A stretch of 19,192 bases of DNA, taken from NCBI GenBank assembly GCA_003599475.1, contig QZKK01000210.1, positions 1 through 19,192 on the forward strand. The letters are read 5' to 3'. Positions 8,717-16,908 of the stretch are shown in pieces. The notes beneath the pieces were generated by a model that saw only the letters and a program-made list of their open reading frames with translations, had not been told where the DNA came from and did not search any database. Made by a program: the position numbers and the translations under genes. Position 1 is the first letter of the stretch. Each line of letters begins with the position of its first letter. The DNA is from Desulfobacteraceae bacterium (GTDB lineage: Bacteria > Desulfobacterota > Desulfobacteria > Desulfobacterales > SURF-15).

Positions 8717-10228
8717 TCATGAACCCAGTTCGACAAACCGGTCTGTCGGGATATACTCTGCAAGGGGAGGAAAATCCTCAAGGTCGTGCGCAAAGGCCGC
8801 CTCTAGAAAAGAGTCCACCCATGAATAGATGTCACTGCTGCGGACGGCTTCCCGTAAAATTTTTACTTTTTCCCGCCTCCGATCGATATCCATATGCATG
8901 GCCGCAAACAAGGTGTCGGCCACCCCCTCCACATCATAGGGATTGACCAGAAGCGCTCCGTCCTTCAGTTGGGCCGCGGCTCCGGCGAACTCACTCAGGA
9001 TCAGCACGCCGGATTCGTCCACGTTGCAGGCACTATACTCCTTGGCCACCAGATTCATCCCGTCTTTGAGGGGCGTAATCAGCGCGATTTGCGCAGCCCG
9101 GTAGTAGGCGATCAGCTCGGTGCGGTCGATGCTTCTGAAGATATAGTGAATCGGAACCCAGCCGGGCTGGGTGAATCTGCCGTTAATTTCTCCGACAAGC
9201 CCCTCGATTACGGACTTCAGGTCATGATACTTCGGGATGTTCACCCGGCTCGGTACCACAATCTGGATAAGACTTACTTTTTTCCGGATTTCAGGATATC
9301 TTTCCAGCAGGTTTCGGAACGCCGTCAGCCGTTCCGGAATCCCCTTCGTATAATCGAGCCGATCGATCCCGAGCACGATGTGATTCGCCGTCAGTTCTTT
9401 GCGGATTTTGAAAGCCAGTTCCTCCACTTCCCGGGTGGCGGCCTTCTGGAAAAATTCATTGTAATCGATGCTTACCGGAAAATTCCCGATTCGGACTTCC
9501 CGATGATCGACTTGGGCCGTGAGCACCTGCCCTTCACCTTGGATCCGCACATCCTCGAGCATGTTTTCGACACACTGCACGAAGTTTCGTCTGTCCCTCT
9601 GGGTCTGGAATCCCACCAGATCGTATGAGAGCAGGGCATGAAGGATTTGAAAGCGCCAGGGGAGGTTGATGAACAGATCCATCGGGGGGAAAGGGATATG
9701 CAGGAAGTATCCGATTCTTGCAGAAATCCCCATTTCCCGAAGCTCATGGGCAACGGTCATCAGATGATAGTCATGGATCCAGATGTGATCCTCATCCTTG
9801 ATATTTTCGATGATCACCTCTGCAAACTTCCGATTCACGTTCCGGTAGGCTTTCCAGTAGGTCGGATCGAAATTGCAGCGTGTCTGCAGGTCGTGAAAAA
9901 GGGGCCACAGGATCTCGTTGGCGAACCCGTAGTAGAAACCTTCGACCTCCTCTTTAGAGAGCACAACGGGTTTGAAGTTGTATCCGACATTCTTTGTGGA
10001 CTCCTCGAGGAGCTTTTCCACCTGGACCCCGTCGGTGTCAGCGGTTCCAGGCCAGCCGATCCACAATCCTCCCCGGTTCCTCAGAACGGGGGCCAGGGCG
10101 GTTACCAGTCCTCCTGAACCGGGTCGCAATTGAAGTCTTCCATTTTCGTCTTCTTCGAATACCACCGGCAGGCGGTTTGAAACGATGACCAGACGATTTT
10201 TGGATGGAGGAAGCATCTTTTTTCTCAT
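8717..10228 (-). CDS. otsA: Trehalose-6-phosphate synthase (GT20)
   Basis: A 503-residue cytosolic glycosyltransferase that joins glucose from a nucleotide sugar (classically UDP-glucose) to glucose 6-phosphate, giving trehalose 6-phosphate. GT20 landmarks are complete: SNRLPV (17-22), [11 protein letters not shown] (35-45), WIGWPG (56-61), [11 protein letters not shown] (104-114), IHDYHLM (151-157), [13 protein letters not shown] (174-186), the nucleotide-phosphate-binding [10 protein letters not shown] (287-296, with R290 and K295), [13 protein letters not shown] (386-398) and [11 protein letters not shown] (411-421). I start at 10228; an ATG four codons later is equally possible, since neither has a strong ribosome-binding site. 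Unlike in many bacteria, it is divergent from the phosphatase gene rather than in an operon with it, sharing a 240-base control region. Its product is consumed by OtsB. Confidence 0.97.
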   Translation of the reverse strand: MRKKMLPPSKNRLVIVSNRLPVVFEEDENGRLQLRPGSGGLVTALAPVLRNRGGLWIGWPGTADTDGVQVEKLLEESTKNVGYNFKPVVLSKEEVEGFYYGFANEILWPLFHDLQTRCNFDPTYWKAYRNVNRKFAEVIIENIKDEDHIWIHDYHLMTVAHELREMGISARIGYFLHIPFPPMDLFINLPWRFQILHALLSYDLVGFQTQRDRRNFVQCVENMLEDVRIQGEGQVLTAQVDHREVRIGNFPVSIDYNEFFQKAATREVEELAFKIRKELTANHIVLGIDRLDYTKGIPERLTAFRNLLERYPEIRKKVSLIQIVVPSRVNIPKYHDLKSVIEGLVGEINGRFTQPGWVPIHYIFRSIDRTELIAYYRAAQIALITPLKDGMNLVAKEYSACNVDESGVLILSEFAGAAAQLKDGALLVNPYDVEGVADTLFAAMHMDIDRRREKVKILREAVRSSDIYSWVDSFLEAAFAHDLEDFPPLAEYIPTDRFVELGS

Positions 10229-10241
10229 TGAAAACGTACAG

Positions 10242-10267
10242 TTGACATGAAAACCGTCGGTTATAAT
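10242..10267 (+). promoter_or_regulatory. TTGACA/TATAAT pair with a short spacer
   Basis: Perfect sigma-70 hexamers TTGACA (10242-10247) and TATAAT (10262-10267) face otsB, but the spacer is only 14 bases, three fewer than optimal. A second pair, TTGAAA (10293-10298) and TATAAA (10313-10318), also has a 14-base spacer. Either may be chance in AT-rich DNA, or a promoter needing an activator that changes DNA twist. Confidence 0.25.
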
Positions 10268-10367
10268 TGAAAATTACCCATTTGAGGGGAAATTGAAATA
10301 AGGTAAAGACAGTATAAAGCAGCCGTCATTCCGTCAAAATTTTCTTTTTACCGTGCACCGGAAAGCA

Positions 10368-10387
10368 AATACATCATTTGATGTATT
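10368..10387. promoter_or_regulatory. Perfect palindrome AATACAT-N6-ATGTATT between otsA and otsB
   Basis: Arms at 10368-10374 and 10381-10387 with spacer CATTTG; the dyad extends into the spacer (CA/TG), leaving TT at the centre. It lies 140 bases upstream of the otsA start and 82 bases upstream of the otsB start, so one site could serve both divergent genes. The arms are identical to those upstream of fbaB. Confidence 0.6.
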
Positions 10388-10468
10388 CTCATTGAATGCA
10401 AGATATGGGCTTACTTGAAACGATCATGATCCGTCATCATCCATCATCCAATCGACAGGAGGGGGTTT

Positions 10469-11287
10469 GTGTCCCGAAAGATTACCGAAGGATCGCCGTC
10501 TGAGGCTTGCTCTCTTCCCTCCGCCCTGAAATGCCGGAGAGAGATCGAGGCGTGTGCGGAAAACAGGCGCATCGCCGTTTTTCTGGACTACGACGGAACG
10601 CTCACACCGATTGTGGACCGCCCCGGAAAAGCCGTTCTTTCGGGCAAGATGCGCCAGAGGCTCGCAAAGCTTTCCAGATCCTTACCCGTCGGCATTATCA
10701 GCGGAAGAGACCTGCAGGATGTCCGCGCACGGGTCGGGCTCGACGCCATCGTGTATGCCGGAAGCCACGGATTCGATATCCATGGCCCGGATTTCTCGTA
10801 CCGGCAGGGGCTCGATTTCCTGCCGGCCCTGGATGGTGCGGAACGGCAATTGAACGAACGATTGCGCCCGATTTCGGGTGCCCGGGTGGATCGCAAACTT
10901 TTTGCCATCGCGGTCCACTACCGGCAGGTCGCAGATGAGGATGTACAGGCGGTCGAAAGGGTTGTCAACGAAGTCGTATCGATGCATTCCGAACTCCGAA
11001 AATCGACCGGAAAGGCTATTTTCGAGCTGAAGCCGGATACGGACTGGGACAAGGGGCGCGCGCTGATCTGGATCCTTGAGAAAATGGATCTGGACCGCCC
11101 GGATGCTCTTCCGTTTTATATCGGCGACGACACCACCGATGAAGATGCTTTCAGGGATATTTCCAACCGCGGGATCGGAGTCCTTGTTCGCTCCGATTCC
11201 CGGCCCACCTGGGCGCGGTATGCGCTGGAGACGCCCGGAGAAGTCGGGCGGTTTTTAACCTTTCTCCAATCCCTGCGACCATTTTAG
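10469..11287 (+). CDS. otsB: Trehalose-6-phosphate phosphatase (HAD superfamily)
   Basis: A 272-residue Mg-dependent phosphatase that removes phosphate from trehalose 6-phosphate to give trehalose, a compatible solute and stress protectant. The HAD nucleophile motif is FLDYDGTLTPI, with nucleophile D40 and acid/base D42. VGIISGRDL supplies motif II, the FELKPDTDWDKGRAL segment carries the motif III lysine, and YIGDDTTDEDAF supplies the Mg-binding aspartates of motif IV. Length is close to E. coli OtsB (266). The start is GTG at 10469 with a GGAGGGGG ribosome-binding site. The first 30 residues are less conserved and may be an N-terminal extension. It is transcribed away from otsA. Confidence 0.96.
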   Translation: MSRKITEGSPSEACSLPSALKCRREIEACAENRRIAVFLDYDGTLTPIVDRPGKAVLSGKMRQRLAKLSRSLPVGIISGRDLQDVRARVGLDAIVYAGSHGFDIHGPDFSYRQGLDFLPALDGAERQLNERLRPISGARVDRKLFAIAVHYRQVADEDVQAVERVVNEVVSMHSELRKSTGKAIFELKPDTDWDKGRALIWILEKMDLDRPDALPFYIGDDTTDEDAFRDISNRGIGVLVRSDSRPTWARYALETPGEVGRFLTFLQSLRPF

Positions 11288-11311
11288 ATTTTAGATTGCA
11301 GATTTTGATTG
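11283..11311. repeat. AT-rich TTTTAGATT-type degenerate repeat at the end of otsB
   Basis: Three near-repeats of TTTAGATT/GCAGATT/TTTGATT units; the otsB stop codon TAG is inside the first. They resemble the longer tract at 12222-12305. Confidence 0.5.
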
Positions 11312-11372
11312 GGTCGGCAAGCTGCCATGAGAATCCATGTGAGGGCCGCCGTATTTGAGAGAAGTCAAACGA

Positions 11373-11399
11373 TTTACAGGATTGAGAAATCCATGTAAA
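11373..11399. repeat. Bulged inverted repeat TTTACAGGATT...AATCC(A)TGTAAA
   Basis: Arms TTTACAGGATT (11373-11383) and AATCC-A-TGTAAA (11388-11399) around GAGA, perfect except for one extra A at 11393. It sits 92 bases upstream of the DUF2760 gene. TTTACA and TAAACT (11396-11401), 17 bases apart, could also be read as -35 and -10 boxes. It looks like a copy of the ACAGGATT/AATCCTGT intergenic repeat found in many environmental genomes (recalled, not searched). Whether it acts as promoter, operator or only as a repeat cannot be decided here. Confidence 0.5.
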
Positions 11400-11490
11400 C
11401 TGAAGCCCGATCGGCCGGTAAGAGGGGTGGAGTTGCCGACGTGTTCTCAACGGCTGGACGATTACGAAAAACGGGAAGGGTCATTCACAC

Positions 11491-12222
11491 ATGGACATCA
11501 TACGCAAAGTTTCGAATCGCTGTCTCTTGCTGTCGTTTCTTTGGTTCCTGATCCTCGGAGCATGGCTGGCGTTCTATCTGAACCGGGCCTTGGGAACGAT
11601 TCAAACCGGACTTCGGGGCAGCAATCCTGTGATGATCGAACTGATGATGCGGAATTTCGAAGTTACGTTCTGGCAGGTGTTGGGGGCGAGCATCTTTGTC
11701 GCCGGTTTATTCCTGTGGATCAGCTATCGATTGTCCATTAGAGGACTCGTCGCCAGAGGCACCGCGGGGAAGAGAATCGCCGCAAAGGAACCGTCCAGGA
11801 AGGAGACAGGACGGGAGAGGAAGGCGGCTGTTGAAGACTCCGACCGGCGCCGGTCGCTGCTGGTGATGTCCCTGCTGCAACGGGAGGGACGCCTCATCGA
11901 CTTTCTGGAGGAAAATCTTCAGGACTATGACGATGCCCAGATCGGTGCGGCCGTACGAAGCATTCAGGAGAACTGCAAAAAAAGTCTCAACAAGTACCTG
12001 GATCTTCAACCGGTAATCGAGAAAAAAGAAGGAGAAGAAATCACGGTACCATCGGGATTCGACGCCGACGCCATCAAGCTGACCGGTAACGTATCCGGCC
12101 AACCGCCTTTCAAAGGCACGCTTCAGCACCACGGATGGAGAGCCGGCCGGATCGAACTTCCTGCGCTTTCCGGCACGGTCAACTCGGACATCATCTGCCC
12201 GGCGGAAGTGGAAATCACATAA
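11491..12222 (+). CDS. DUF2760 protein with two N-terminal membrane segments
   Basis: A 243-residue protein. Two hydrophobic segments, about residues 11-31 (LLLSFLWFLILGAWLAFYL) and 57-79 (VTFWQVLGASIFVAGLFLWIS), predict a membrane hairpin with the rest in the cytoplasm. A basic, low-complexity linker (85-120) leads to a C-terminal domain of about 122-243, with LLQREGRLIDFLEENLQDY, DAQIGAAVRSIQENC, TVPSGFDADAIKLTGNV, GQPPFKGTLQHHGWRA and a final ICPAEVEI. That pattern matches DUF2760, a domain of unknown function found next to Hsp70-like genes. It is first in a three-gene set with two Hsp70 homologues, so a membrane-anchored co-factor or client adaptor is a reasonable guess. The ATG at 11491 is preceded by AAGGG at a rather long spacing. 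Confidence 0.85.
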   Translation: MDIIRKVSNRCLLLSFLWFLILGAWLAFYLNRALGTIQTGLRGSNPVMIELMMRNFEVTFWQVLGASIFVAGLFLWISYRLSIRGLVARGTAGKRIAAKEPSRKETGRERKAAVEDSDRRRSLLVMSLLQREGRLIDFLEENLQDYDDAQIGAAVRSIQENCKKSLNKYLDLQPVIEKKEGEEITVPSGFDADAIKLTGNVSGQPPFKGTLQHHGWRAGRIELPALSGTVNSDIICPAEVEIT

Positions 12223-12305
12223 TTTCAGATTTTTATTTCAGATTTTTGATTTTGAATTTGTTTTAATTTGTTTCGGATTTCGGATTTCGAATTTCGAATT
12301 TTAAA
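12222..12305. repeat. AT-rich degenerate tandem repeat (TTTCGGATTTCGAATT type)
   Basis: The gap between the DUF2760 gene and the first Hsp70 gene is nearly all TTTCAGATTTTT and TTTCGGATTTCGAATT units. The period is about 7-9 bases near the right end. Base composition differs sharply from the flanking GC-rich coding DNA. It ends just before the GAGG ribosome-binding site of the Hsp70 gene. Confidence 0.65.
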
Positions 12306-12327
12306 TGTAGTTACATGAGGTTCAATC

Positions 12328-14139
12328 ATGCCCGAACCGGCCTTTATCGTTGGAATCGATCTTGGGACGACCAACAGCGTCGTCGCCTTTACCGAATCGA
12401 ATGCCTCTGCGGACGAACCGTCCCGCATCCGGCTTTTCAAAATCCCCCAGTTGATCGGACCCGGGGTTGTCGGCGATCGGGAAATCCTGCCTTCTTTCGT
12501 ACTCATTCCAGGTCCCCATGATGTTCCTGAAGGGGGGCTTGCCTTGCCGTGGAATCCGAATCCGGACCTTGCGGTGGGCGAATTCGCCAGGGACCGTGGA
12601 GCCGAAATCGTCCACCGGATCATCGGGTCCGCCAAATCATGGCTCTGCCACACGGGAGTCGACCGGAAAAAACCCATCCTTCCCTGGGATGGACCGGAGG
12701 ACCGTCCGAAGCTTTCCCCCGTAGAAGCGTCCGCGGCCGTACTGGAACACATCAAAAACGCATGGAACCATGTGTTTGCCGAAGAAAACGATTCCATGAG
12801 GCTCGAACACCAGGAGATCTATCTGACTGTTCCCGCTTCATTCGACGCGGTGGCCAGGAACTTGACCGTCGAAGCGGCACAAAAGGCGGGGCTTGACCAG
12901 GTGATCCTCATCGAGGAGCCTCAGGCGGCCTTCTACGCCTGGATCGATGTCCTGCAGGAAAAATGGAGAACTCGGGTCGAGGTGGGGGATCTGATTCTGG
13001 TGGTGGATATCGGCGGCGGCACATCCGACTTCAGCCTGATCGCAGTTTCGGAAGAAAGGGGGGAGCTTGTTCTCGAGCGGATCGCAGTCGGCGAACACCT
13101 CCTGATCGGGGGCGACAACATGGATCTGACGCTGGCCTATGCGGTGGCAAACCGGATGGCTTCGGAGGGTAAAAGGTTGAATCCGCATCAGGTCCGGGGA
13201 TTGACCCACGCCTGCCGAACGGCAAAGGAGAAGCTGCTTGCGGACGGAATCGACGCCTATCCGGTTGCCGTTCTCGGCCGGAGCAGCAGCCTGATCGGGG
13301 GAACCGTCAAGACGGAGCTGACCCGGTCTGAAGTCGAAAACATCCTGACCGATGGATTCTTTCCGAAAAGCGAACCGACCGCCCGGCCCCGTGAAACCCT
13401 GCGAACCGGAATGCGGGAGATCGGACTCGCCTATGCCTCGGATCCGGCCATCACCCATCACCTGGCAAAATTCCTTCACCAGAAGCCCGATGCGTCCGGA
13501 CCCGCAACGCTTGCACGTCCGACAAAGATTCTTTTCAACGGCGGCGTGATGAAGGCCGCCCCTTTGAGAATGCGTGTGCTCGAGATCCTGGCTTCCTGGT
13601 TTCACGGCGACTCTCGCTCCCCGATTGCGGAATTGGAAAGCGCCGACTACGACCGGGCGGTGGCAAGGGGCGCGGCCTACTATGGGTTGGCCAGGAGAGG
13701 GAAAGGCATCCGGATTCGCGGGGGGCTGGCCAGAACCTACTACATCGGCATCGAGGCGGCTCTTCCGGCTGTTCCAGGGATGCCCGCACCGGTGAAAGCG
13801 CTTTGCGTGGCCCCCTTCGGCATGGAGGAGGGTTCGGCAACCGAAATCGGGGCCAGGGAGTTCGGATTGGTGGTCGGAGAGCCCGTCAAATTCGATTTTC
13901 TGGGATCGACCACCCGGAGGCAGGACGCGACAGGCGTGGTGGTGGAGGATTGGGAGGGCGAAATCGAGGAGATCACCACTCTGGAAACCAAGCTTGAAGG
14001 AGAACCGGGTACGGTCCTTCCCGTGTCGCTTGAGGTTAGAGTGACGGAAATCGGCACCCTCGAACTCTGGTGCGCATCGAGACTGGACGGCAGGAAATTC
14101 AAACTCGAGTTCAATGTGAGAGAGCAGAATGGCCGGTGA
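12328..14139 (+). CDS. Hsp70-family ATPase, first of a tandem pair
   Basis: A 603-residue cytosolic Hsp70/actin-fold ATPase. Nucleotide-binding landmarks: phosphate-1 loop GIDLGTTNSVV (9-19), K103 in SAKSWLC (position of the DnaK catalytic K70), E197 in EEPQAAF (E171), phosphate-2 loop DIGGGTSDF with D227 and T232 (D194 and T199), and adenosine loop ILFNGGVM (401-408), degenerate relative to LVGGSSR. ATP hydrolysis should be possible. After about residue 480 there is only a beta-rich tail, without a recognisable DnaK substrate-binding domain, lid or EEVD-type end. Between the K103 segment and the LTVPASF strand there is an insert containing ILPWDGPED that is shared with the next gene. GAGG lies eight bases before the ATG. 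It overlaps the next gene by 11 bases. It could be a scaffold or regulatory Hsp70 rather than a foldase. Confidence 0.9.
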   Translation: MPEPAFIVGIDLGTTNSVVAFTESNASADEPSRIRLFKIPQLIGPGVVGDREILPSFVLIPGPHDVPEGGLALPWNPNPDLAVGEFARDRGAEIVHRIIGSAKSWLCHTGVDRKKPILPWDGPEDRPKLSPVEASAAVLEHIKNAWNHVFAEENDSMRLEHQEIYLTVPASFDAVARNLTVEAAQKAGLDQVILIEEPQAAFYAWIDVLQEKWRTRVEVGDLILVVDIGGGTSDFSLIAVSEERGELVLERIAVGEHLLIGGDNMDLTLAYAVANRMASEGKRLNPHQVRGLTHACRTAKEKLLADGIDAYPVAVLGRSSSLIGGTVKTELTRSEVENILTDGFFPKSEPTARPRETLRTGMREIGLAYASDPAITHHLAKFLHQKPDASGPATLARPTKILFNGGVMKAAPLRMRVLEILASWFHGDSRSPIAELESADYDRAVARGAAYYGLARRGKGIRIRGGLARTYYIGIEAALPAVPGMPAPVKALCVAPFGMEEGSATEIGAREFGLVVGEPVKFDFLGSTTRRQDATGVVVEDWEGEIEEITTLETKLEGEPGTVLPVSLEVRVTEIGTLELWCASRLDGRKFKLEFNVREQNGR

Positions 14140-16903
14140 TCCGCACTATATCATCGGAATCGATCTGGGTACGACCAATTCGGCCGTCTCCTATATCGAT
14201 CGCACCCGCGACGCGGCGGGGCGCGGCAGGGCAAACCTTTTCAAAGTCCCCCAGCTTACCGCTCCGGGAGAGGTCTCGGAGATGACCATCCTGCCCTCCT
14301 TTCTCTATATCCGAGGCGAGCACGAGCTCAAGGAGGAGGCGCTTTCGCTCCCCTGGTCTTCCGGCGACCGCGCCATTGCCGGTGCGTTTGCCAGGGACCA
14401 GGGGGTCCGGGTACCGAAACGGATGGTCTCTTCGGCAAAAAGCTGGCTGTGCCATGAACGGGTGAATCGAAGGGATCGGATCCTGCCTTGGGCCTCGGAT
14501 GACCAGGTCGAAAAGGTATCCCCCGTATCCGCCTCTGCCGCCTACTTAAACCATATCCGGACGGCATGGAACCATCTTCATGGCGACGACGAAGAATTCC
14601 ATCTGGAAAACCAAACGGTCATTTTGACCGTTCCGGCCTCATTCGACGAGGTGGCTCGCGATTTGACCGTGGAAGCCGCCCGCCAGGCGGGGATCGAACA
14701 AGTGACCCTCCTGGAGGAGCCGCTTGCCGCATTCTATAGCTGGCTCTCGGAGAACGAACAAACCTGGGACCGATCGATTCATCCCGGCGAGCTGATTCTG
14801 GTATGCGACGTCGGCGGCGGGACAACCGATTTCACCCTCATTACGCTTCGAGAAAAGGGGGAAGGTCTTGTTTTCGACCGAATTGCCGTAGGTGATCACC
14901 TGATTCTCGGCGGTGACAACATGGACCTCGCTCTGGCCAAAAATCTGGAAGCGCGCCTCCGAAAAGACCGGAAGGGACCCTTGAGCGCATCTCTTTGGCA
15001 AAGCCTCTGTCATCAGTGCCGAAACGCCAAGGAGAAAATCTTGAGCGGTGCATCCGGCTCGGAACGCATTACGCTGGTCGGAGAAAGCCGCCGGGTGATC
15101 GCAGATACGGCCTCGACCTTTCTGACCGTCGAGGAAACGGAATCGATCGTGGTCGACGGTTTTTTCCCGCTGGTCGAACCGGATGCGCTGATGACCGAAC
15201 CGCCGCGGCGGGGAATCACCGAGTTCGGGCTGCCCTACGCTCAGGATCCTGCCGTCACACGGCATTTGATTCGCTTCCTGGATCGCCACCGGGCGGATGT
15301 CGCCGAGATGCTCGGAAGGGAAAGCGTGCTTCCGGACCTCATCCTGTTCAACGGCGGAGCACTGAAGCCGTCCGCAATCCAGGAGCGGATCCGGCAGGTC
15401 ATCCGTCTCCGGTTCCGTGAAACCGATGAATCGCTGCCGCGCGTGCTTGTCAATTCCGATCTCGATCTTGCCGTCGCTCTGGGAGCCGGATACTATGGAC
15501 GGGTCAGAACCGGAGAGGGGGTTCGGGTGGGAGGCGGAAGCCCTCGTGCCTACTATCTTGGGGTGGGAAAACCCGGAACCGAGGGCGCTGCGGCGCCGAG
15601 TGCCGTCTGCGTAGTGGAACGGGGGATGCAGGAGGGGGAGCGCATCGCACTCGATGACAAGCAATTCCAGGTCATGGCCAATCAGCCGGTCAGCTTCGAC
15701 CTGTACAGTTCGAGCTTTCGAATGGGGGATCGAATCGGTGACGTCGTCGGGGTGGATGATTCGGTAACCCCGCTTCCCCCGATCCGTACGGTGATACAGT
15801 TTGGCCGGAAAGGGAAAAAGGCCGCGCTGCCGGTATCCGTCGAGGCGCACTATACGGAACTGGGCACGCTGGCGCTCTGGTGCCGGTCCAGCCAGACCGA
15901 GCACCGATGGCGGCTGCAGTTTCAGCTCCGGGAGACCTCCCGCTCCCCCGTATCGGACCGGGAGGTATTCGAGGAAAGTATCGTCCAGACGGCTGTCGAG
16001 AAGATAAACGAAGTCTTTGCCTCACCGGGAGGCGGCGCACCTCCCGAACGGCTTGTCAACACGATCACGGATGCGGTCAAGAGCTCCAAGGATCGGTGGC
16101 CGCTCGGCTTTCTCCGGCGTTTGGCCGATCGGCTGCTCGATCTCGCTTCCGAACGTCAGCGGAGCGCGCAGCATGAGAGCCGATGGCTCAACCTGGCCGG
16201 ATTTTGCCTGAGGCCTGGATTCGGTGAAATCCTCGACCCGCATCGGGTGGAGCGCCTGTGGAAAATCTATCATGCGGGCCCGCTTCACCAACGGGATCCG
16301 CAAGTCCGGAGCGAATGGTGGGTCCTGTGGCGCCGAGTGTCCGGCGGCCTGGACGCGAAACAGCAGCGCCAGATCCTTCAGGATCTTTCCCCTCTGCTCA
16401 AACCCAAAAAATCGGACAAAAAGAGACTCGCTCCCCAGGAACATATGGAGCTTTGGATGCTTCTGGCAAGCCTTGAAAGGCTGCCGGCACATGAAAAGGC
16501 CGGATGGGGGAGAATCCTCCTGGATTCGCTCAGCCCAAGGAAGGGGGGGCCCCAGTACTGGTGGGCGCTGTCTCGAATCGGTGCCCGAGAGCCGTTCTAC
16601 GGGCCCATCGAAAGGACCGTACCCCCGGAAACCGCCGCCGGATGGATCGATGCGATTTTATCGAAGACATGGCGAAATCCCAAGCCGGTCGCGCAGGCGA
16701 TGAGCCGGATGGCGCGTCTGACAGGAGATCGAAAACGGGACCTGGATCTGCCGATGTTGCAGCGGTTGATTCAGTGGATGGATGCTTTTGAAGGCTTCGC
16801 TCCCTATAAAAGCCCGCTTCTGGAAGTGAAGCCGATTCTGGCTCGGGAAGAAAACGACATCTTCGGAGAGAGCCTGCCTCCGGGGATCGTGCTGCACGAA
16901 TAG
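14129..16903 (+). CDS. Hsp70-family ATPase with C-terminal DUF3731-type helical domain
   Basis: A 924-residue paralogue of the preceding protein. The ATPase residues fall at almost the same numbers: phosphate-1 GIDLGTTNSAV (10-20), K104 in SAKSWLC, E197 in EEPLAAF, D227 and T232 in DVGGGTTDF, adenosine loop ILFNGGAL (405-412). The N-terminal 600 residues match its neighbour in layout. From about 611 onward it carries a long, mostly helical extension (VEKINEVF, LNLAGFCLRPGFG, RSEWWVLWRRVSGGL, WMLLASLERLP), which I assign to DUF3731 from memory. No J-domain or nucleotide-exchange factor lies nearby. The start ATG lies inside the end of the upstream gene, indicating translational coupling and probably a fixed ratio of the two proteins. 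It ends five bases from the stop of the convergent PilZ gene. Confidence 0.9.
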   Translation: MAGDPHYIIGIDLGTTNSAVSYIDRTRDAAGRGRANLFKVPQLTAPGEVSEMTILPSFLYIRGEHELKEEALSLPWSSGDRAIAGAFARDQGVRVPKRMVSSAKSWLCHERVNRRDRILPWASDDQVEKVSPVSASAAYLNHIRTAWNHLHGDDEEFHLENQTVILTVPASFDEVARDLTVEAARQAGIEQVTLLEEPLAAFYSWLSENEQTWDRSIHPGELILVCDVGGGTTDFTLITLREKGEGLVFDRIAVGDHLILGGDNMDLALAKNLEARLRKDRKGPLSASLWQSLCHQCRNAKEKILSGASGSERITLVGESRRVIADTASTFLTVEETESIVVDGFFPLVEPDALMTEPPRRGITEFGLPYAQDPAVTRHLIRFLDRHRADVAEMLGRESVLPDLILFNGGALKPSAIQERIRQVIRLRFRETDESLPRVLVNSDLDLAVALGAGYYGRVRTGEGVRVGGGSPRAYYLGVGKPGTEGAAAPSAVCVVERGMQEGERIALDDKQFQVMANQPVSFDLYSSSFRMGDRIGDVVGVDDSVTPLPPIRTVIQFGRKGKKAALPVSVEAHYTELGTLALWCRSSQTEHRWRLQFQLRETSRSPVSDREVFEESIVQTAVEKINEVFASPGGGAPPERLVNTITDAVKSSKDRWPLGFLRRLADRLLDLASERQRSAQHESRWLNLAGFCLRPGFGEILDPHRVERLWKIYHAGPLHQRDPQVRSEWWVLWRRVSGGLDAKQQRQILQDLSPLLKPKKSDKKRLAPQEHMELWMLLASLERLPAHEKAGWGRILLDSLSPRKGGPQYWWALSRIGAREPFYGPIERTVPPETAAGWIDAILSKTWRNPKPVAQAMSRMARLTGDRKRDLDLPMLQRLIQWMDAFEGFAPYKSPLLEVKPILAREENDIFGESLPPGIVLHE

Positions 16904-16908
16904 AGGGT

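Noticed and set aside
8894..9628. 244-residue + strand frame inside otsA
   Set aside because: Covers the most conserved part of GT20 on the opposite strand; the translation has no family pattern.
12222..12305. Short-period repeat considered as a CRISPR array
   Set aside because: Units are 7-14 bases, degenerate and contiguous, with no 20-40 base repeats or unique spacers, and no cas gene is nearby.
12838..13605. 255-residue open frame on the minus strand inside the first Hsp70 gene
   Set aside because: Same antisense artefact. The + strand holds the ATPase motifs and there is no ribosome-binding site or family resemblance for the reverse frame.
14639..15904. 421-residue open frame on the minus strand inside the second Hsp70 gene
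   Set aside because: Composition and lack of any recognisable motif mark it as the antisense shadow of a GC-rich gene. Long antisense frames opposite Hsp70 genes are a known codon-bias artefact, and the + strand protein has full family motifs.
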